From positions 1-58,022 of the forward strand of contig JAESTD010000031.1 in assembly GCA_016763755.1 (NCBI GenBank): a DNA stretch of 58,022 nucleotides, in the 5' to 3' direction. The notes under the pieces are model-generated. The model had not been told where the DNA came from. It saw only the letters and a program-made list of their open reading frames with translations, and made no database searches. This document shows, one piece after another, positions 1 to 9,346 of the stretch (positions within the stretch are counted from its first letter, which is position 1; every line of letters begins with the position of its first letter). This stretch comes from Mucilaginibacter sp. (GTDB lineage Bacteria > Bacteroidota > Bacteroidia > Sphingobacteriales > Sphingobacteriaceae). Position numbers and translations under genes: made by a program.

Positions 1-1428
1 AGCCGTAAATACGGCGGTACAGGCCTGGGGCTGTCTATCAGCAGGGAGTTGGCTACCCTGTTGGGTGGCGACATAAGCCTGAGCAGCGAGCCGGGCGTTG
101 GCAGCGAGTTTGTGCTTACCCTGCCATTTGTGGCGGTATTTGAAAACCACGAGGATGAAGCAGTGCCAACCGTTGAGAACTATCAGCCTGCCGCGCAGAA
201 TTTCCTGCAATCGGTACCCAAAAAGCAAACTGAGCCGGGGCATGAGCCTTTTGTGATAATTGTTGAGGATGACCCTAACTTTGCCATCATATTGCAGGAT
301 TACGCCCGTGACCATGGCTTTAAATCGGTAATGATAAATGAAGGTACCAACGCTGTTGAAACCATCAAGGAGCAACAGCCGGATGCGGTTGTTCTTGATA
401 TCATGCTGCCGGGCAAAGATGGCTGGCAGATATTGAAAGAATTAAAGCAGGATGAAGAAACGCTGCACATTCCGGTTCACCTGATGTCGGCCGGTGAGGC
501 TGCGGCTAACCGTGTGCGTAAAGAGGGCGCTATTAGCTTCCTTAAAAAGCCGGTTAATACCGAAACTCTTGATAAACTGTTTGGCGATATTATGGCCCGC
601 AGCGGTACCAAATTTACCCAGATCTTACTGGTTGAAGATCACAAAGCCCAAAGCCAGGCATTAAAAGACCTGATGCAAAGCCAGGGCATTACGGTAGATC
701 AGGCATTTGATGGCGAGTCGGCATTCCGTATGTTGCACGAGCACGATTACCAGTGCGTGATCCTTGATCTGAACCTTCCGGATATATCAGGACTTGATCT
801 TTTAGACAAAATTAAAGAGGTTGATAAATTTATTTCGTTACCGGTTATCATCAATACCGCTATGGAATTGGATAAAACCTCGGTAAATCGCTTAATGCAG
901 TACGCAAATGCGATGGTTGTTAAAACAAGTAAGTCATCTGATAGGTTAATAGACGAGGTGAACCTGTTCTTGAATAAGATTAGTGAAAATACCCCTCAAG
1001 CAGCAAATAGTACACAGCCGAAACAGAAAATGACAACTAAAGGAAAAGACGCGATAAAGGGTAAAAAGGTATTAATTGTTGATGATGACATGCGGAACAT
1101 CTTCGCATTAAGTAGCGCACTTGAAAGCTATGACCTGGTAGTGGAAATTGCAAATGATGGTGAAGAAGCTTTAACCAAACTTGAAGAGGTAACCGATATT
1201 GATATTGTATTAATGGATATCATGATGCCAAAAATGGATGGTTATGAGGCTACAAGGCAAATACGCAAGCAAAACAAATGGTTAAAGCTCCCTGTTATTG
1301 CCTTAACTGCAAAGGCCATGAAAGATGACCGCGAGAAATGTATTGCTGCCGGTGCTAATGATTACATCACCAAACCGGTTGACATGGACAGGCTGATATC
1401 GCTGATGCAGTTGTGGCTGGATAGTTAA
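1..1428 (+). CDS. Hybrid sensor histidine kinase, C-terminal part with three receiver domains (5' end outside window)
   Basis: The frame is open from base 1, so the listed TTG start at 49 is not real and the gene begins upstream. The first residues contain the G2 box of a histidine-kinase ATPase domain (GGTGLGLS). Three receiver domains follow at about residues 84-202, 205-325 and 355-475 of the fragment, with probable phospho-acceptor Asp in [18 protein letters not shown] and [12 protein letters not shown]. Multi-receiver hybrid kinases relay phosphate within one cytoplasmic or membrane-bound protein. The gene ends 3 nt before CheR and heads an apparent four-gene signalling operon. The sensory input region is not visible, so the stimulus cannot be inferred. 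Confidence 0.93.
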   Translation, partial: SRKYGGTGLGLSISRELATLLGGDISLSSEPGVGSEFVLTLPFVAVFENHEDEAVPTVENYQPAAQNFLQSVPKKQTEPGHEPFVIIVEDDPNFAIILQDYARDHGFKSVMINEGTNAVETIKEQQPDAVVLDIMLPGKDGWQILKELKQDEETLHIPVHLMSAGEAAANRVRKEGAISFLKKPVNTETLDKLFGDIMARSGTKFTQILLVEDHKAQSQALKDLMQSQGITVDQAFDGESAFRMLHEHDYQCVILDLNLPDISGLDLLDKIKEVDKFISLPVIINTAMELDKTSVNRLMQYANAMVVKTSKSSDRLIDEVNLFLNKISENTPQAANSTQPKQKMTTKGKDAIKGKKVLIVDDDMRNIFALSSALESYDLVVEIANDGEEALTKLEEVTDIDIVLMDIMMPKMDGYEATRQIRKQNKWLKLPVIALTAKAMKDDREKCIAAGANDYITKPVDMDRLISLMQLWLDS

Positions 1429-1431
1429 TTT

Positions 1432-2268
1432 ATGAAGATACCTGTTACTAAAGATACTATAACAAATACCCAACTAACAGAACTGATAGATATAGTAAAA
1501 AAGATCCACGGTTTTGATTTTAGTGATTACACAGAAGCTTCATTTAAAAGGCGGATAAGCCGTATCCTGATGCTTAAAAAGCTGGAGTTCTATGATCTTA
1601 AACATCTGCTTATTAATGATCATAATTTCTTTCAGTACTTTTTAGAGGAGATAACGGTAAACGTAACCGAGATGTTCCGCGACCCGGCTTTTTACAAAGC
1701 CCTGCGGAGCCAGGTGGTGCCTTACCTCTCAACTTATCAACATGTAAAGGTTTGGTGTGCAGGCTGTTCATCTGGTGAGGAAGCTTATTCGCTTGCGATC
1801 CTGCTTAAAGAGGAAAATTTGCTTAAGCGGTCTTTTATCTATGGTACAGATATTAATACCGAAGTTTTAAACGAGGCCAGGAAAGGTATCTACAGCCTCC
1901 GCAAAATAAAAAGTTACGCAGAAAACTATCTGTTTACCGGTTTGCCCGGCTCTTTAACAGATCATTTTACCATAGCTTATGACGCAGCTGCCATCCACAG
2001 CGAACTGAAACAAAACACGCTTTTCTCGGTACATAACCTCATTTCCGATACCGGTTTTAATGAGTTTCAGATGATCAGTTGCCGTAATGTGTTCATCTAT
2101 TTTGAAACCGAGCTGCAACACCGAATATTAGATCTTTTTTACAATAGTCTATGTCCGTTGGGCTATCTTTGCCTGGGTAATAAGGAAACCATCCGTTCAG
2201 ATGCTTTCCGGAAAAAGTTTAAAGTGATCAATCAAAAAGAAAATATCTATCAAAAAATTGGCTCTTGA
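1432..2268 (+). CDS. cheR: CheR-type protein-glutamate O-methyltransferase
   Basis: The product has 278 residues, the usual size of CheR, which methylates glutamates of receptor proteins using S-adenosylmethionine. An all-alpha N-terminal region (about 10-75) precedes the methyltransferase domain, with the SAM-binding motif WCAGCSSGEEAYS near residue 110 and the family motif SCRNVFIYF near residue 222. It begins 3 nt after the hybrid kinase stop and overlaps the CheB reading frame by 11 nt, so the genes are probably translationally coupled. No methyl-accepting receptor is visible nearby, so the substrate may be encoded elsewhere or may not be a classical chemoreceptor. Confidence 0.93.
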   Translation: MKIPVTKDTITNTQLTELIDIVKKIHGFDFSDYTEASFKRRISRILMLKKLEFYDLKHLLINDHNFFQYFLEEITVNVTEMFRDPAFYKALRSQVVPYLSTYQHVKVWCAGCSSGEEAYSLAILLKEENLLKRSFIYGTDINTEVLNEARKGIYSLRKIKSYAENYLFTGLPGSLTDHFTIAYDAAAIHSELKQNTLFSVHNLISDTGFNEFQMISCRNVFIYFETELQHRILDLFYNSLCPLGYLCLGNKETIRSDAFRKKFKVINQKENIYQKIGS

Positions 2269-2869
2269 TGATCAAATAAAACAACGCTGGCAAAGCGCAC
2301 GAATACTGCTTTTAGGCGGTTCGGCAGGCTCATTTAAGCTGTTGTTCAGGTTGGTGAAATTATTGCCGATGGATTTTAACAAAACAGTGATCATTGTTAT
2401 CCATCGTAAAAAGAACTTTTTTTCGGAGATAGAGAAACTGTTTGCCGAAAATAGCCGTATGTTACTGCGGGAAATTAGTGACAAAGAACCGGTACAATCG
2501 AACGCTATATATATAGCGCCGGCTAATTATCATTCCCTGGTAGAAAAAGAAGGCTATTTTAGTCTGGATGTATCAGAAGCAGTTTGGTATTCTAAACCAT
2601 CCATAGATGTAACTTTTGAAAGCGTGGCTGAGGTGTACAAAGATCGTGTAACAGCAGTTTTGTTTTCGGGAGCTAACCAGGATGGGGCAGGAGGATTACT
2701 CAAATTGCGGCAAAGCGGGGCGTTAACCATTGCACAGGATCCCGCTGATGCAGAAATGACTGAAATGCCGCAATCGGCAATTGACATCAATGCCGCTGAA
2801 TATATTTTATCTGCCGAACAAATTTTTGAGCTGATACAAACTACAACTGATACCCCCAATACAATTTAA
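2258..2869 (+). CDS. cheB: Stand-alone CheB-type protein-glutamate methylesterase
   Basis: This 203-residue protein is a CheB catalytic domain without the usual N-terminal receiver. The nucleophile motif GGSAGS lies near residue 20, a His in VIVIHRKK near residue 49, and the late Asp motif SGANQDGAGG near residue 140, consistent with the Ser-His-Asp triad. The start is TTG at 2258 inside the end of cheR. The next in-frame ATG (about residue 38) would delete the nucleophile motif, so TTG is preferred. Without its own receiver, its activity may depend on the neighbouring multi-receiver kinases (inference). It would reverse CheR methylation. Confidence 0.9.
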   Translation: MALDDQIKQRWQSARILLLGGSAGSFKLLFRLVKLLPMDFNKTVIIVIHRKKNFFSEIEKLFAENSRMLLREISDKEPVQSNAIYIAPANYHSLVEKEGYFSLDVSEAVWYSKPSIDVTFESVAEVYKDRVTAVLFSGANQDGAGGLLKLRQSGALTIAQDPADAEMTEMPQSAIDINAAEYILSAEQIFELIQTTTDTPNTI

Positions 2870-4819
2870 ATGACCCCAATCAATATCCTTATTGTTGACG
2901 ACAGAGAGGAAAATATTGTGGCCCTTGAGGCCTTGCTTACGCGTAGTGATATTAAGCTGTTTACAACAACTTCCCCCAATGATGCTTTAAAAATAGCCTG
3001 GGAAAATCAGATCTCTATCGCCCTTGTTGATGTTCAGATGCCTGAAATGGATGGCTTTGAACTGGTGGAGATGCTAAAGTCAAACCCGCGTACAAAGGAC
3101 ATCCTTGTAATATTTGTTACCGCAATTTCTAAGGAAGCCAAGTATGCCGTTAAGGGTTTTGGCGCCGGTGCTGTAGATTATCTATACAAGCCATTAGACC
3201 CATACATAACATCGGCAAAAGTTGATGCTTTTATACAACTTTGCCGTGCCCAGGACGAGGTAAAGCAAAAAAATGAAGAATTGCATAACCTGGCAGTTGT
3301 AGTAAAAAATAGCGCGGATATCATTTGCTCTGTTAACGCCGATACGCTTAGGATACAAACCATAAACCCGGCGGTAGAAACGATCTTAGGTTACACGCCC
3401 GAAGAGGCCCTCGGCAAAAGTATAGTTGATTTTGCAGTTGAGAACGATAGGCCGACTTTCAGGAAAAAACTGGGCGAGATCATCAAAGATAACCAAAGCT
3501 TTTCTGTAATGGAATTTCAGTTTGGTACGTTTAACAAAAGTGTGATATGGACAGAGTGCAGAGTTTCCTATCGTGCCCGTACCATATTCATGAATATAAG
3601 TGATGTATCGCCTCAGAAAAGCTATGAGCAGCAATTGATTAAATCAAAAGAAGCTGCAGAATATGGCAAAAAAGTTAAAGAGACTTTTTTAGCCAACATG
3701 AGCCATGAGTTACGCACGCCGGTTAACGGCATTATAGGCCTCACCAACCTTCTTAAGAAGACCGAGATTGACGAGCAGCAAGAAAGCTTACTTACTATGA
3801 TGGAAACCTCATCGCGCTCGTTATTGGGGGTAATAAATGATGTGCTGGACCTGTCGAAGATAGAGGCCGGCAAATTCAGTATTGTGCGTACGCCAAACAA
3901 TATACGCGATATTGTTAACAGCGTATACGGTTTGTTAAAATATCAGGCCGATGAGAAAAGTATAGAATTTATACAAGAGGTTGATAACGACGTGCCAAAA
4001 GTGCTGCAGGTAGATTCGTTACGATTGAACCAGATCTTGATGAACCTTATCAGCAATGCGCTTAAGTTTACCGATAGGGGGCATGTAAAGTTAAAAGTAT
4101 CGGTACTGCAAAAGGTTGATGATAGTAAAGTGAAACTTAAGTTTAGTGTGGAAGATACCGGTATCGGCATCCCTTCTGAACGATTAAGCAAGATCTTTGA
4201 ATCATTTGAACAGGCAGAGGATGATACTGCCAGCAAATATGGCGGTACAGGCCTTGGGCTTACCATCACCAAAAAGCTGATAGAACTTAAAGGCGGCGAA
4301 CTCACAACGAGCAGCAAAGTAGGAGAGGGAAGCGTATTTAACTTTACCAACTGGTTTAGCATAGCGCATGATAATAGTGCCCCTAAACCGGTTAAGGTTG
4401 GCAAAAAGTTAGCTCAATTTGTAGATACCCGGGTACTGATTGCCGAGGATAACATGATAAACCAGTTTATGGTATCTAAAATGCTGAAAGACTGGAACGT
4501 TGAGTACGAAATTGCAGATAACGGCAACAAGGTTATTGAAAAGCTGAAAGAAAGTGATTTTGACCTGGTATTGATGGATACCCACATGCCGGGACTGAAT
4601 GGTTATCAAGCTGCACGCACCATCCGTATGGATTTTGTTGAACCTAAACGTAGTGTACCGATTATCTCGTTATCGGCATCGGCATTTGAGCACGAGCAGG
4701 TTGAGGCAATGTCATCAGGTATGAATGATGTGCTGCCAAAACCCTTTGAAGCACATGAACTGCACAACAAGATGGTGAAGCTTTTAAAAAGTAAGGTAGA
4801 CACTAAAGCAACAGTGTAG
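2870..4819 (+). CDS. REC-PAS-HisKA-HATPase-REC hybrid histidine kinase
   Basis: The ATG directly follows the cheB stop codon. The 649 residues contain an N-terminal receiver (1-125, probable phospho-acceptor D54 in ALVDVQMPEMDG), a PAS domain (about 140-250), HisKA with H279 in ANMSHELRTP, HATPase with an N box near 387-400 and G2 box YGGTGLGLT near 457, and a C-terminal receiver (about 522-640, D570 in LVLMDTHMPG). No membrane segment is evident, so it is probably a soluble kinase that receives a signal through its N-terminal receiver, perhaps from the upstream hybrid kinase. Its last 17 bases overlap the 3' end of the convergent MGMT gene. Confidence 0.94.
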   Translation: MTPINILIVDDREENIVALEALLTRSDIKLFTTTSPNDALKIAWENQISIALVDVQMPEMDGFELVEMLKSNPRTKDILVIFVTAISKEAKYAVKGFGAGAVDYLYKPLDPYITSAKVDAFIQLCRAQDEVKQKNEELHNLAVVVKNSADIICSVNADTLRIQTINPAVETILGYTPEEALGKSIVDFAVENDRPTFRKKLGEIIKDNQSFSVMEFQFGTFNKSVIWTECRVSYRARTIFMNISDVSPQKSYEQQLIKSKEAAEYGKKVKETFLANMSHELRTPVNGIIGLTNLLKKTEIDEQQESLLTMMETSSRSLLGVINDVLDLSKIEAGKFSIVRTPNNIRDIVNSVYGLLKYQADEKSIEFIQEVDNDVPKVLQVDSLRLNQILMNLISNALKFTDRGHVKLKVSVLQKVDDSKVKLKFSVEDTGIGIPSERLSKIFESFEQAEDDTASKYGGTGLGLTITKKLIELKGGELTTSSKVGEGSVFNFTNWFSIAHDNSAPKPVKVGKKLAQFVDTRVLIAEDNMINQFMVSKMLKDWNVEYEIADNGNKVIEKLKESDFDLVLMDTHMPGLNGYQAARTIRMDFVEPKRSVPIISLSASAFEHEQVEAMSSGMNDVLPKPFEAHELHNKMVKLLKSKVDTKATV

Positions 4820-5291
4820 TTTGGCCTATGCCCAATACACGGGCTTCGTGTTCTAAAAGCCATTTTTTGCGCCAAATACCACCTGCATAGCCGGTTAAAC
4901 TGCCGTTAGCGCCAATAACGCGGTGGCAGGGAACGACGATCCATAAATGATTACGCCCGTTGGCTGCCGCAATAGCGCGGATAGCCAGCGGGTTTTGCAT
5001 TTTTTGCGACTGCTGTCCGTAAGTAATAGTGGTGCCATATGGGATGCGCAACAACTCCTGCCAAACTTCCTGTTGAAAATCTGAGCCCGGTTGCTTAAGC
5101 GGCAGATCAAACTCTTTACGTGTGCCGTCAAAATATTCATCTAATTGTTTAATGGCTTCATTTAACACGTCAACATCTGTCATCGTTGCTTCCAACCCCT
5201 TTTCATCGCGGATAGAAACCTTGCTGATGAAGCCATCTTCTTCGACAATATGAGTGATTCCTAATGGAGATCTGTAAAAAACCTCGGCCAT
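4803..5291 (-). CDS. ogt: Methylated-DNA--protein-cysteine S-methyltransferase (MGMT/Ogt)
   Basis: The enzyme transfers alkyl groups from O6-alkylguanine to its own cysteine. The 162 residues match single-domain MGMTs. The active-site motif PCHRV places the acceptor at C122, followed by GANGSLTGYAGG, and the helix-turn-helix region RIPYGTTITYG is present. No Ada regulatory domain is fused. The gene starts 7 nt downstream of the SDR gene on the same strand, so the two are probably cotranscribed. Its last 17 nt overlap the end of the opposing hybrid kinase gene. Confidence 0.95.
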   Translation of the reverse strand: MAEVFYRSPLGITHIVEEDGFISKVSIRDEKGLEATMTDVDVLNEAIKQLDEYFDGTRKEFDLPLKQPGSDFQQEVWQELLRIPYGTTITYGQQSQKMQNPLAIRAIAAANGRNHLWIVVPCHRVIGANGSLTGYAGGIWRKKWLLEHEARVLGIGQTTLLL

Positions 5292-5298
5292 AATTTGT

Positions 5299-6108
5299 TT
5301 ACTTCTGCTCGAATTTCAATAAGGATTTCAGGTAAACCTTACTCATCTTACTGCCAATAAATCGTGATGGCAAAAAGTTCATAAACACTTTCCCCACGCG
5401 ATTCATCAGCCCTGGTATATAGTTAAACTTGCGGCTAACAAATGCGTGTATGCCTTCTTTTGCAGCCTGTTTTACCGGCATCAGCCAGCCACGTAGTTCG
5501 CCAAATTCGTCGCCGTGGGTCATCTCGGTAGCAATGCCGCCGGGGGCAAAAACGGTGATGGCAAAGTCAGGATTGGCGAGTTCGTTATGCAGCGCATTGC
5601 CGAAGGCGTTAATAAATGCCTTGGTTGCCGAATAAGCTGTTTGGTATGGCACCGGGAAAAACCCCGACATACTTGATACCAGCATCAGTCCGCCTTCTTT
5701 TTTACTGTCCTCAAAATGTTTTACCAGTGCGTTGGTCATGCGCACCACACCGATAACGTTGGTTTTAAGGATGGCTTCAAATTTATCCCATTCTAATTGC
5801 CCGTGGCGGCCAAAGTAAGTAACGCCCGCATTAAGGATAGCACCATACAACTCACCATTGGAAAGGCTTTCAGCAACTACATGATCGGCACCTTCGGTGG
5901 TGGATAGGTCGGCAACAACAACTTTTACCTGGACGCCTGCGGCTTGTTCCAGTTCAACTTTTAGTTGTTCCAGTTTATCGGCGCGGCGTGCGGCTATTAT
6001 GAGGTTAGCTTTATGGATAATGGCCAGTTGCCGGGCCATTTCCTGCCCAAGCCCTGATGACGCTCCGGTAACCAATATCCATTTATTATTTAGCCGCAAA
6101 TTATTCAT
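5299..6108 (-). CDS. Short-chain dehydrogenase/reductase (SDR)
   Basis: This 269-residue classical SDR has the dinucleotide-binding motif TGASSGLG near residue 14, ILNAGV near residue 90 (NAG motif), an upstream Ser (SSMSG) and the catalytic YSATK. It should be a cytoplasmic NAD(P)H-dependent oxidoreductase. The substrate is not determinable, although the C-terminal stretch after residue 200 resembles SDRs acting on lipid-like substrates (weak inference). It lies just upstream of the MGMT gene in the same direction. Confidence 0.92.
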   Translation of the reverse strand: MNNLRLNNKWILVTGASSGLGQEMARQLAIIHKANLIIAARRADKLEQLKVELEQAAGVQVKVVVADLSTTEGADHVVAESLSNGELYGAILNAGVTYFGRHGQLEWDKFEAILKTNVIGVVRMTNALVKHFEDSKKEGGLMLVSSMSGFFPVPYQTAYSATKAFINAFGNALHNELANPDFAITVFAPGGIATEMTHGDEFGELRGWLMPVKQAAKEGIHAFVSRKFNYIPGLMNRVGKVFMNFLPSRFIGSKMSKVYLKSLLKFEQK

Positions 6109-6157
6109 GAGGCTAAGTTAGAATTTTTAGGCCGAAGTCTTTAGCAGATAGGCGATG

Positions 6158-6436
6158 TCATCTGATACAAAAATACAGTATAACCACTGCCATCACCTGT
6201 ATACAATAGGTGATGAAAAGCCTTAATGCACCTCTAATTTTCAAAGGAAGAAAAAGATAGACAACATAAGAAAACAGAAACATAACCAACGCCAAAACCG
6301 AAACTATCAAAAGATTTGGCCCTTCCGGATCGTTAATGAATGAGAACAGCGCTCTCGAACAAACAATGGCCGTTATCGCCAAAATTATCAGCGATATTCT
6401 TTTTGACTTGAAATGCAGATCTCTCGTATCATCCAT
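6158..6436 (-). CDS. Small predicted membrane protein of unknown function
   Basis: The product is 92 residues with a charged N-terminus (MDDTRDLHFKSKR) followed by about three hydrophobic segments (roughly 14-34, 41-64 and 68-90). I recognise no family. Regular spacing of hydrophobic segments and absence of an overlapping gene on the other strand support coding. It lies 49 nt upstream of the SDR on the same strand but need not be cotranscribed. Confidence 0.6.
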   Translation of the reverse strand: MDDTRDLHFKSKRISLIILAITAIVCSRALFSFINDPEGPNLLIVSVLALVMFLFSYVVYLFLPLKIRGALRLFITYCIQVMAVVILYFCIR

Positions 6437-6522
6437 AACCTAAAGTTAATGAATTTCAATATCTTATTGAAAATACATACCGGACTACGTTTTGCCCGCA
6501 ATAGCAAATTAAGTTTGGATTA

Positions 6523-6554
6523 GACTTAAGACTCCGAACTCCCGACTTAAGACT
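6523..6554. repeat. Direct repeat GACTTAAGACT, two copies at 21-bp period
   Basis: Two exact copies of the 11-mer GACTTAAGACT occur at 6523-6533 and 6544-6554, each containing the palindrome CTTAAG. They sit 20 nt upstream of the ccmB start. The phasing of two helical turns would suit a dimeric regulator, but similar short phrase repeats occur in other intergenic regions here, so this may simply be one of those. Confidence 0.6.
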
Positions 6555-6574
6555 TTTTACATTAAATTCGCAAC

Positions 6575-7258
6575 ATGAAACTGGCGGGGCAAACTATCGA
6601 GCTTTTAAAGAAGGAGATCATACTGGAGTGGCGTTCAAAATATGCCTTTAATGGTATCCTGCTTTATATCGTGTCTACCGTGTTTGTTTGTTATATCTCA
6701 TTCAACCTTAATCCGGGTTTTAAGCAAACGCCGGGATATCCAATAGTTTGGAATATATTGTTTTGGATCATTATGCTATTTGCCTCGGTAAACGCCATAG
6801 CCAAAAGTTTTTTGCAGGAGAGTAAGGCGCGCCTGCTTTATTATTATACCATTGCGCATCCTCAGGCTATTATCCTTTCAAAAACCATTTACAATACCCT
6901 GCTGATGTCGCTTTTAAGCATGTTGGCTTTGGTAGTTTACCTGTTGTTTTTCCCTAGCAAGGTTGATGATATTTTATACTATTTCATTACAGTATTATTA
7001 GGCAGTATGAGCTTTTCTACAGTGTTTACCATGATATCAGCTATAGCATCAAAAGCGGGTAATAATGGCACCCTGATGGCGATTTTGAGCTTCCCTGTAG
7101 TTATTCCGGTGATATTGCTGCTGGTAAAGGTAAGCAAAGCCGCCATGGATGGCATAGACCGTAGCCTCAGTTTAAATAATATTGGTATCCTGGTGGCAAT
7201 AAATGTGATCGTAATTGCCTCATCCCTCATATTATTCCCCTTTCTATGGCGCGACTGA
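6575..7258 (+). CDS. ccmB: Heme exporter protein CcmB (ABC transporter permease)
   Basis: The product is 227 residues with six hydrophobic segments, the length and topology of CcmB, the membrane component of the CcmABCD system that loads heme onto CcmE. The N-terminus LLKKEIILEWRSKYA and the segment ESKARLLYYYTIAHPQ resemble CcmB proteins. CcmC, CcmD, CcmE and CcmF genes follow within 7 kb, which supports the call. The ATPase CcmA is not in the window. The stop overlaps the next gene by 13 nt. Confidence 0.9.
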   Translation: MKLAGQTIELLKKEIILEWRSKYAFNGILLYIVSTVFVCYISFNLNPGFKQTPGYPIVWNILFWIIMLFASVNAIAKSFLQESKARLLYYYTIAHPQAIILSKTIYNTLLMSLLSMLALVVYLLFFPSKVDDILYYFITVLLGSMSFSTVFTMISAIASKAGNNGTLMAILSFPVVIPVILLLVKVSKAAMDGIDRSLSLNNIGILVAINVIVIASSLILFPFLWRD

Positions 7259-8439
7259 TACTTCGCTACATATTATTTATCTGTTTGCTAACGCCGATGG
7301 TTGCATTGGCACAAAACGGTGTTATCATCGGCAAAATAGTTGCTAATGGCACTACTAACCCGGTTGCTAAAGCCAGCGTGTTTTTAAACAATGCCTCTTA
7401 TGGTACGGCCACTGCAGATGATGGTACTTTTGCGCTTCGCGGAGTAAAGCCCGGTCAGTACGATTTGGTAGTTACCATCCTCGGGTACGAGGAATATACC
7501 CAAAAAGTGCAGGTGAACAACAACACGGTTGAGTTGAGCATCAGCCTTACACCTAAGGTAATGATGATGCGAGAGGTAGTAATAACCACCAACGCCGACT
7601 GGAAAAAGAATTACGAGCAATTTAAAAAAGAGTTTATTGGTAATGATGATGCCGCCAAACAATGCAAGGTTGCTAATCCGAGGATACTTAACCTTTCTTA
7701 CACTCGTAGAACGCAAACGCTTGAGGCATCTACCGATGAATTTTTAGAAGTGGAAAACTACGCGTTGGGCTACAAAGTGAAGTTTTTGTTAGCCGAGTTT
7801 ACCAGCAACAATATATCGGGCATTATCAGCTATGCGGGTAAAGCATTATTTGAAGACCTCCCGGGTAGTGCCGAACAGAAAAAGAAATGGAAGGCCAAAC
7901 GCGATGAAGCATATTATGGTTCGGCAAGGCATTTTTACAGGTCATTGTATAAAGACCGCCTGCAGCAAGAAGGTTTCGAGATCTATGATTTTATGCGCAG
8001 CCCGGATCCAAACCGCCCGCCAGAGTGGTTGATAAAGAAGAAGATCAAACAATTCTACGGCTTTAACCGCGACTCGGCCATGTACTGGATTGAGAAAGAG
8101 AATATGCCTAAATGGTATCAGGAGCATTTAACACGTCCTAATTTATCAGCAGCTGCTGTGTTACGCAGAACCGCCGAGCAAGGTATTTATGTAATCACCT
8201 TTCCGCATTATTTATACGTGGTGTATAACAAGCGTTTCGAAAAGGAGAATTTTAAAGATCTTTACCGCCCGCTGGATATGCCAAATTACGAAGCGAGCGT
8301 AATCACCCTCGGGGGAGATTTCGCTGCATTTGACATGAACGGTACGGTGGTAATGAATGCACCGCTTAACGAAGGCACATGGTCAAAATCAAAGCTGGCC
8401 GCCATGCTGCCGGTTGACTATGAACCATCAGATAAATAA
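7246..8439 (+). CDS. Secreted protein with carboxypeptidase-like regulatory domain
   Basis: The 397-residue product has a signal peptide (LLTPMVALAQ, cleavage near residue 22) and a carboxypeptidase-regulatory-like (CarboxypepD_reg) beta-sandwich at about 25-110, with TADDGTFALRGVKPGQY and ILGYEEY. The remaining part is of unknown function and has no TonB-dependent barrel. It overlaps ccmB by 13 nt, implying translational coupling within the cytochrome c maturation cluster. A role in heme handling cannot be claimed from sequence. It is probably periplasmic or outer-membrane associated. Confidence 0.85.
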   Translation: MARLILRYILFICLLTPMVALAQNGVIIGKIVANGTTNPVAKASVFLNNASYGTATADDGTFALRGVKPGQYDLVVTILGYEEYTQKVQVNNNTVELSISLTPKVMMMREVVITTNADWKKNYEQFKKEFIGNDDAAKQCKVANPRILNLSYTRRTQTLEASTDEFLEVENYALGYKVKFLLAEFTSNNISGIISYAGKALFEDLPGSAEQKKKWKAKRDEAYYGSARHFYRSLYKDRLQQEGFEIYDFMRSPDPNRPPEWLIKKKIKQFYGFNRDSAMYWIEKENMPKWYQEHLTRPNLSAAAVLRRTAEQGIYVITFPHYLYVVYNKRFEKENFKDLYRPLDMPNYEASVITLGGDFAAFDMNGTVVMNAPLNEGTWSKSKLAAMLPVDYEPSDK

Positions 8440-8666
8440 TCAATCGGTAATTGAGTCATCGAGTCATTAGGTCATTGGGGAATTTTGTTAATCTATTTCT
8501 ATTAGAATTTAGTATTTAAGATTTCTCGTTTAGGATTTACTAATACTCTACCCCAATCCTCATAACTTTTTCAATCCCTATGCTTGCATAGTATAACATT
8601 GCTAATTATGACGCAGGGCGTATAATCGCAAATATCTTATTGTTACATTTGCCCCATATTTTTGAT

Positions 8667-9344
8667 ATGAAGTTTATATATAAAACCTGGTGGAAGGTAT
8701 TGGCCGTAGTGCTGGTGTTCTACACACTCATATCCGGTCTGCTTTTTCAGGTACCCCGCCTGGATATCCTGCACGAAACAATCCGTAACCTGTATTTTCA
8801 CGTACCCATGTGGATGGCGATGTTAACCGCCCTGGTTATCTCGGTATACTACAGTATTTTATACCTGCGTACAGGTAAAGAGGAACATGATCTTGCCGCA
8901 GTGGAATGTGTAAATACCGGTATGATATTCTATGGCCTGGGACTAATAACCGGCATGCTTTGGGCTAAATATACTTGGGGCGAGTACTGGAGCGGTGACC
9001 CCAAGCAAAATAGCGCAGCTATAGCTTTTTTGCTTTATTGTGCTTACCTGGTGTTGCGTAACTCGATAGATGAGGAACAAACCCGCGCCAAGATCTCTGC
9101 TATCTACAATATCTTCGCATTCCCGATAATGATCGTGCTATTGTTTATACTGCCCCGTATGACCGATTCCCTGCACCCGGGTGGTGCCGGCGGTAACCCC
9201 GGCTTTAACAAATACGATCTTGACAGCCACATGCGCATGGTACTTTATCCCGCTTTTCTCGGATGGAGCCTGTTATCATTATGGATAGCCACCATCCGTT
9301 ACCGTATCCGTTTAATTGAACATAAAAAGAATGCCATCAACTAA
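8667..9344 (+). CDS. ccmC: Heme exporter/heme-handling protein CcmC (CcsA family)
   Basis: The track starts at a TTG (8640), but an in-frame ATG at 8667 gives MKFIYKTWWKVL and the usual N-terminus, leaving 225 residues. Six hydrophobic segments, the first periplasmic His in YFHVPMW and the second in DSHMRM fit CcmC, which presents heme to CcmE. The tryptophan-rich loop reads WGEYWSGDPKQNS rather than the canonical WD-containing form. The ccmD-like gene follows after 2 nt. The 227 nt upstream hold repeated GTCAT phrases and no gene. Confidence 0.9.
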   Translation: MKFIYKTWWKVLAVVLVFYTLISGLLFQVPRLDILHETIRNLYFHVPMWMAMLTALVISVYYSILYLRTGKEEHDLAAVECVNTGMIFYGLGLITGMLWAKYTWGEYWSGDPKQNSAAIAFLLYCAYLVLRNSIDEEQTRAKISAIYNIFAFPIMIVLLFILPRMTDSLHPGGAGGNPGFNKYDLDSHMRMVLYPAFLGWSLLSLWIATIRYRIRLIEHKKNAIN

Positions 9345-9346
9345 AA

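Noticed and set aside
8657-8664. TATATTTTTG as a ccmC promoter
   Set aside because: It lies 2 nt before the ATG, too close for a -7 element, and has no TTTG at the right distance.
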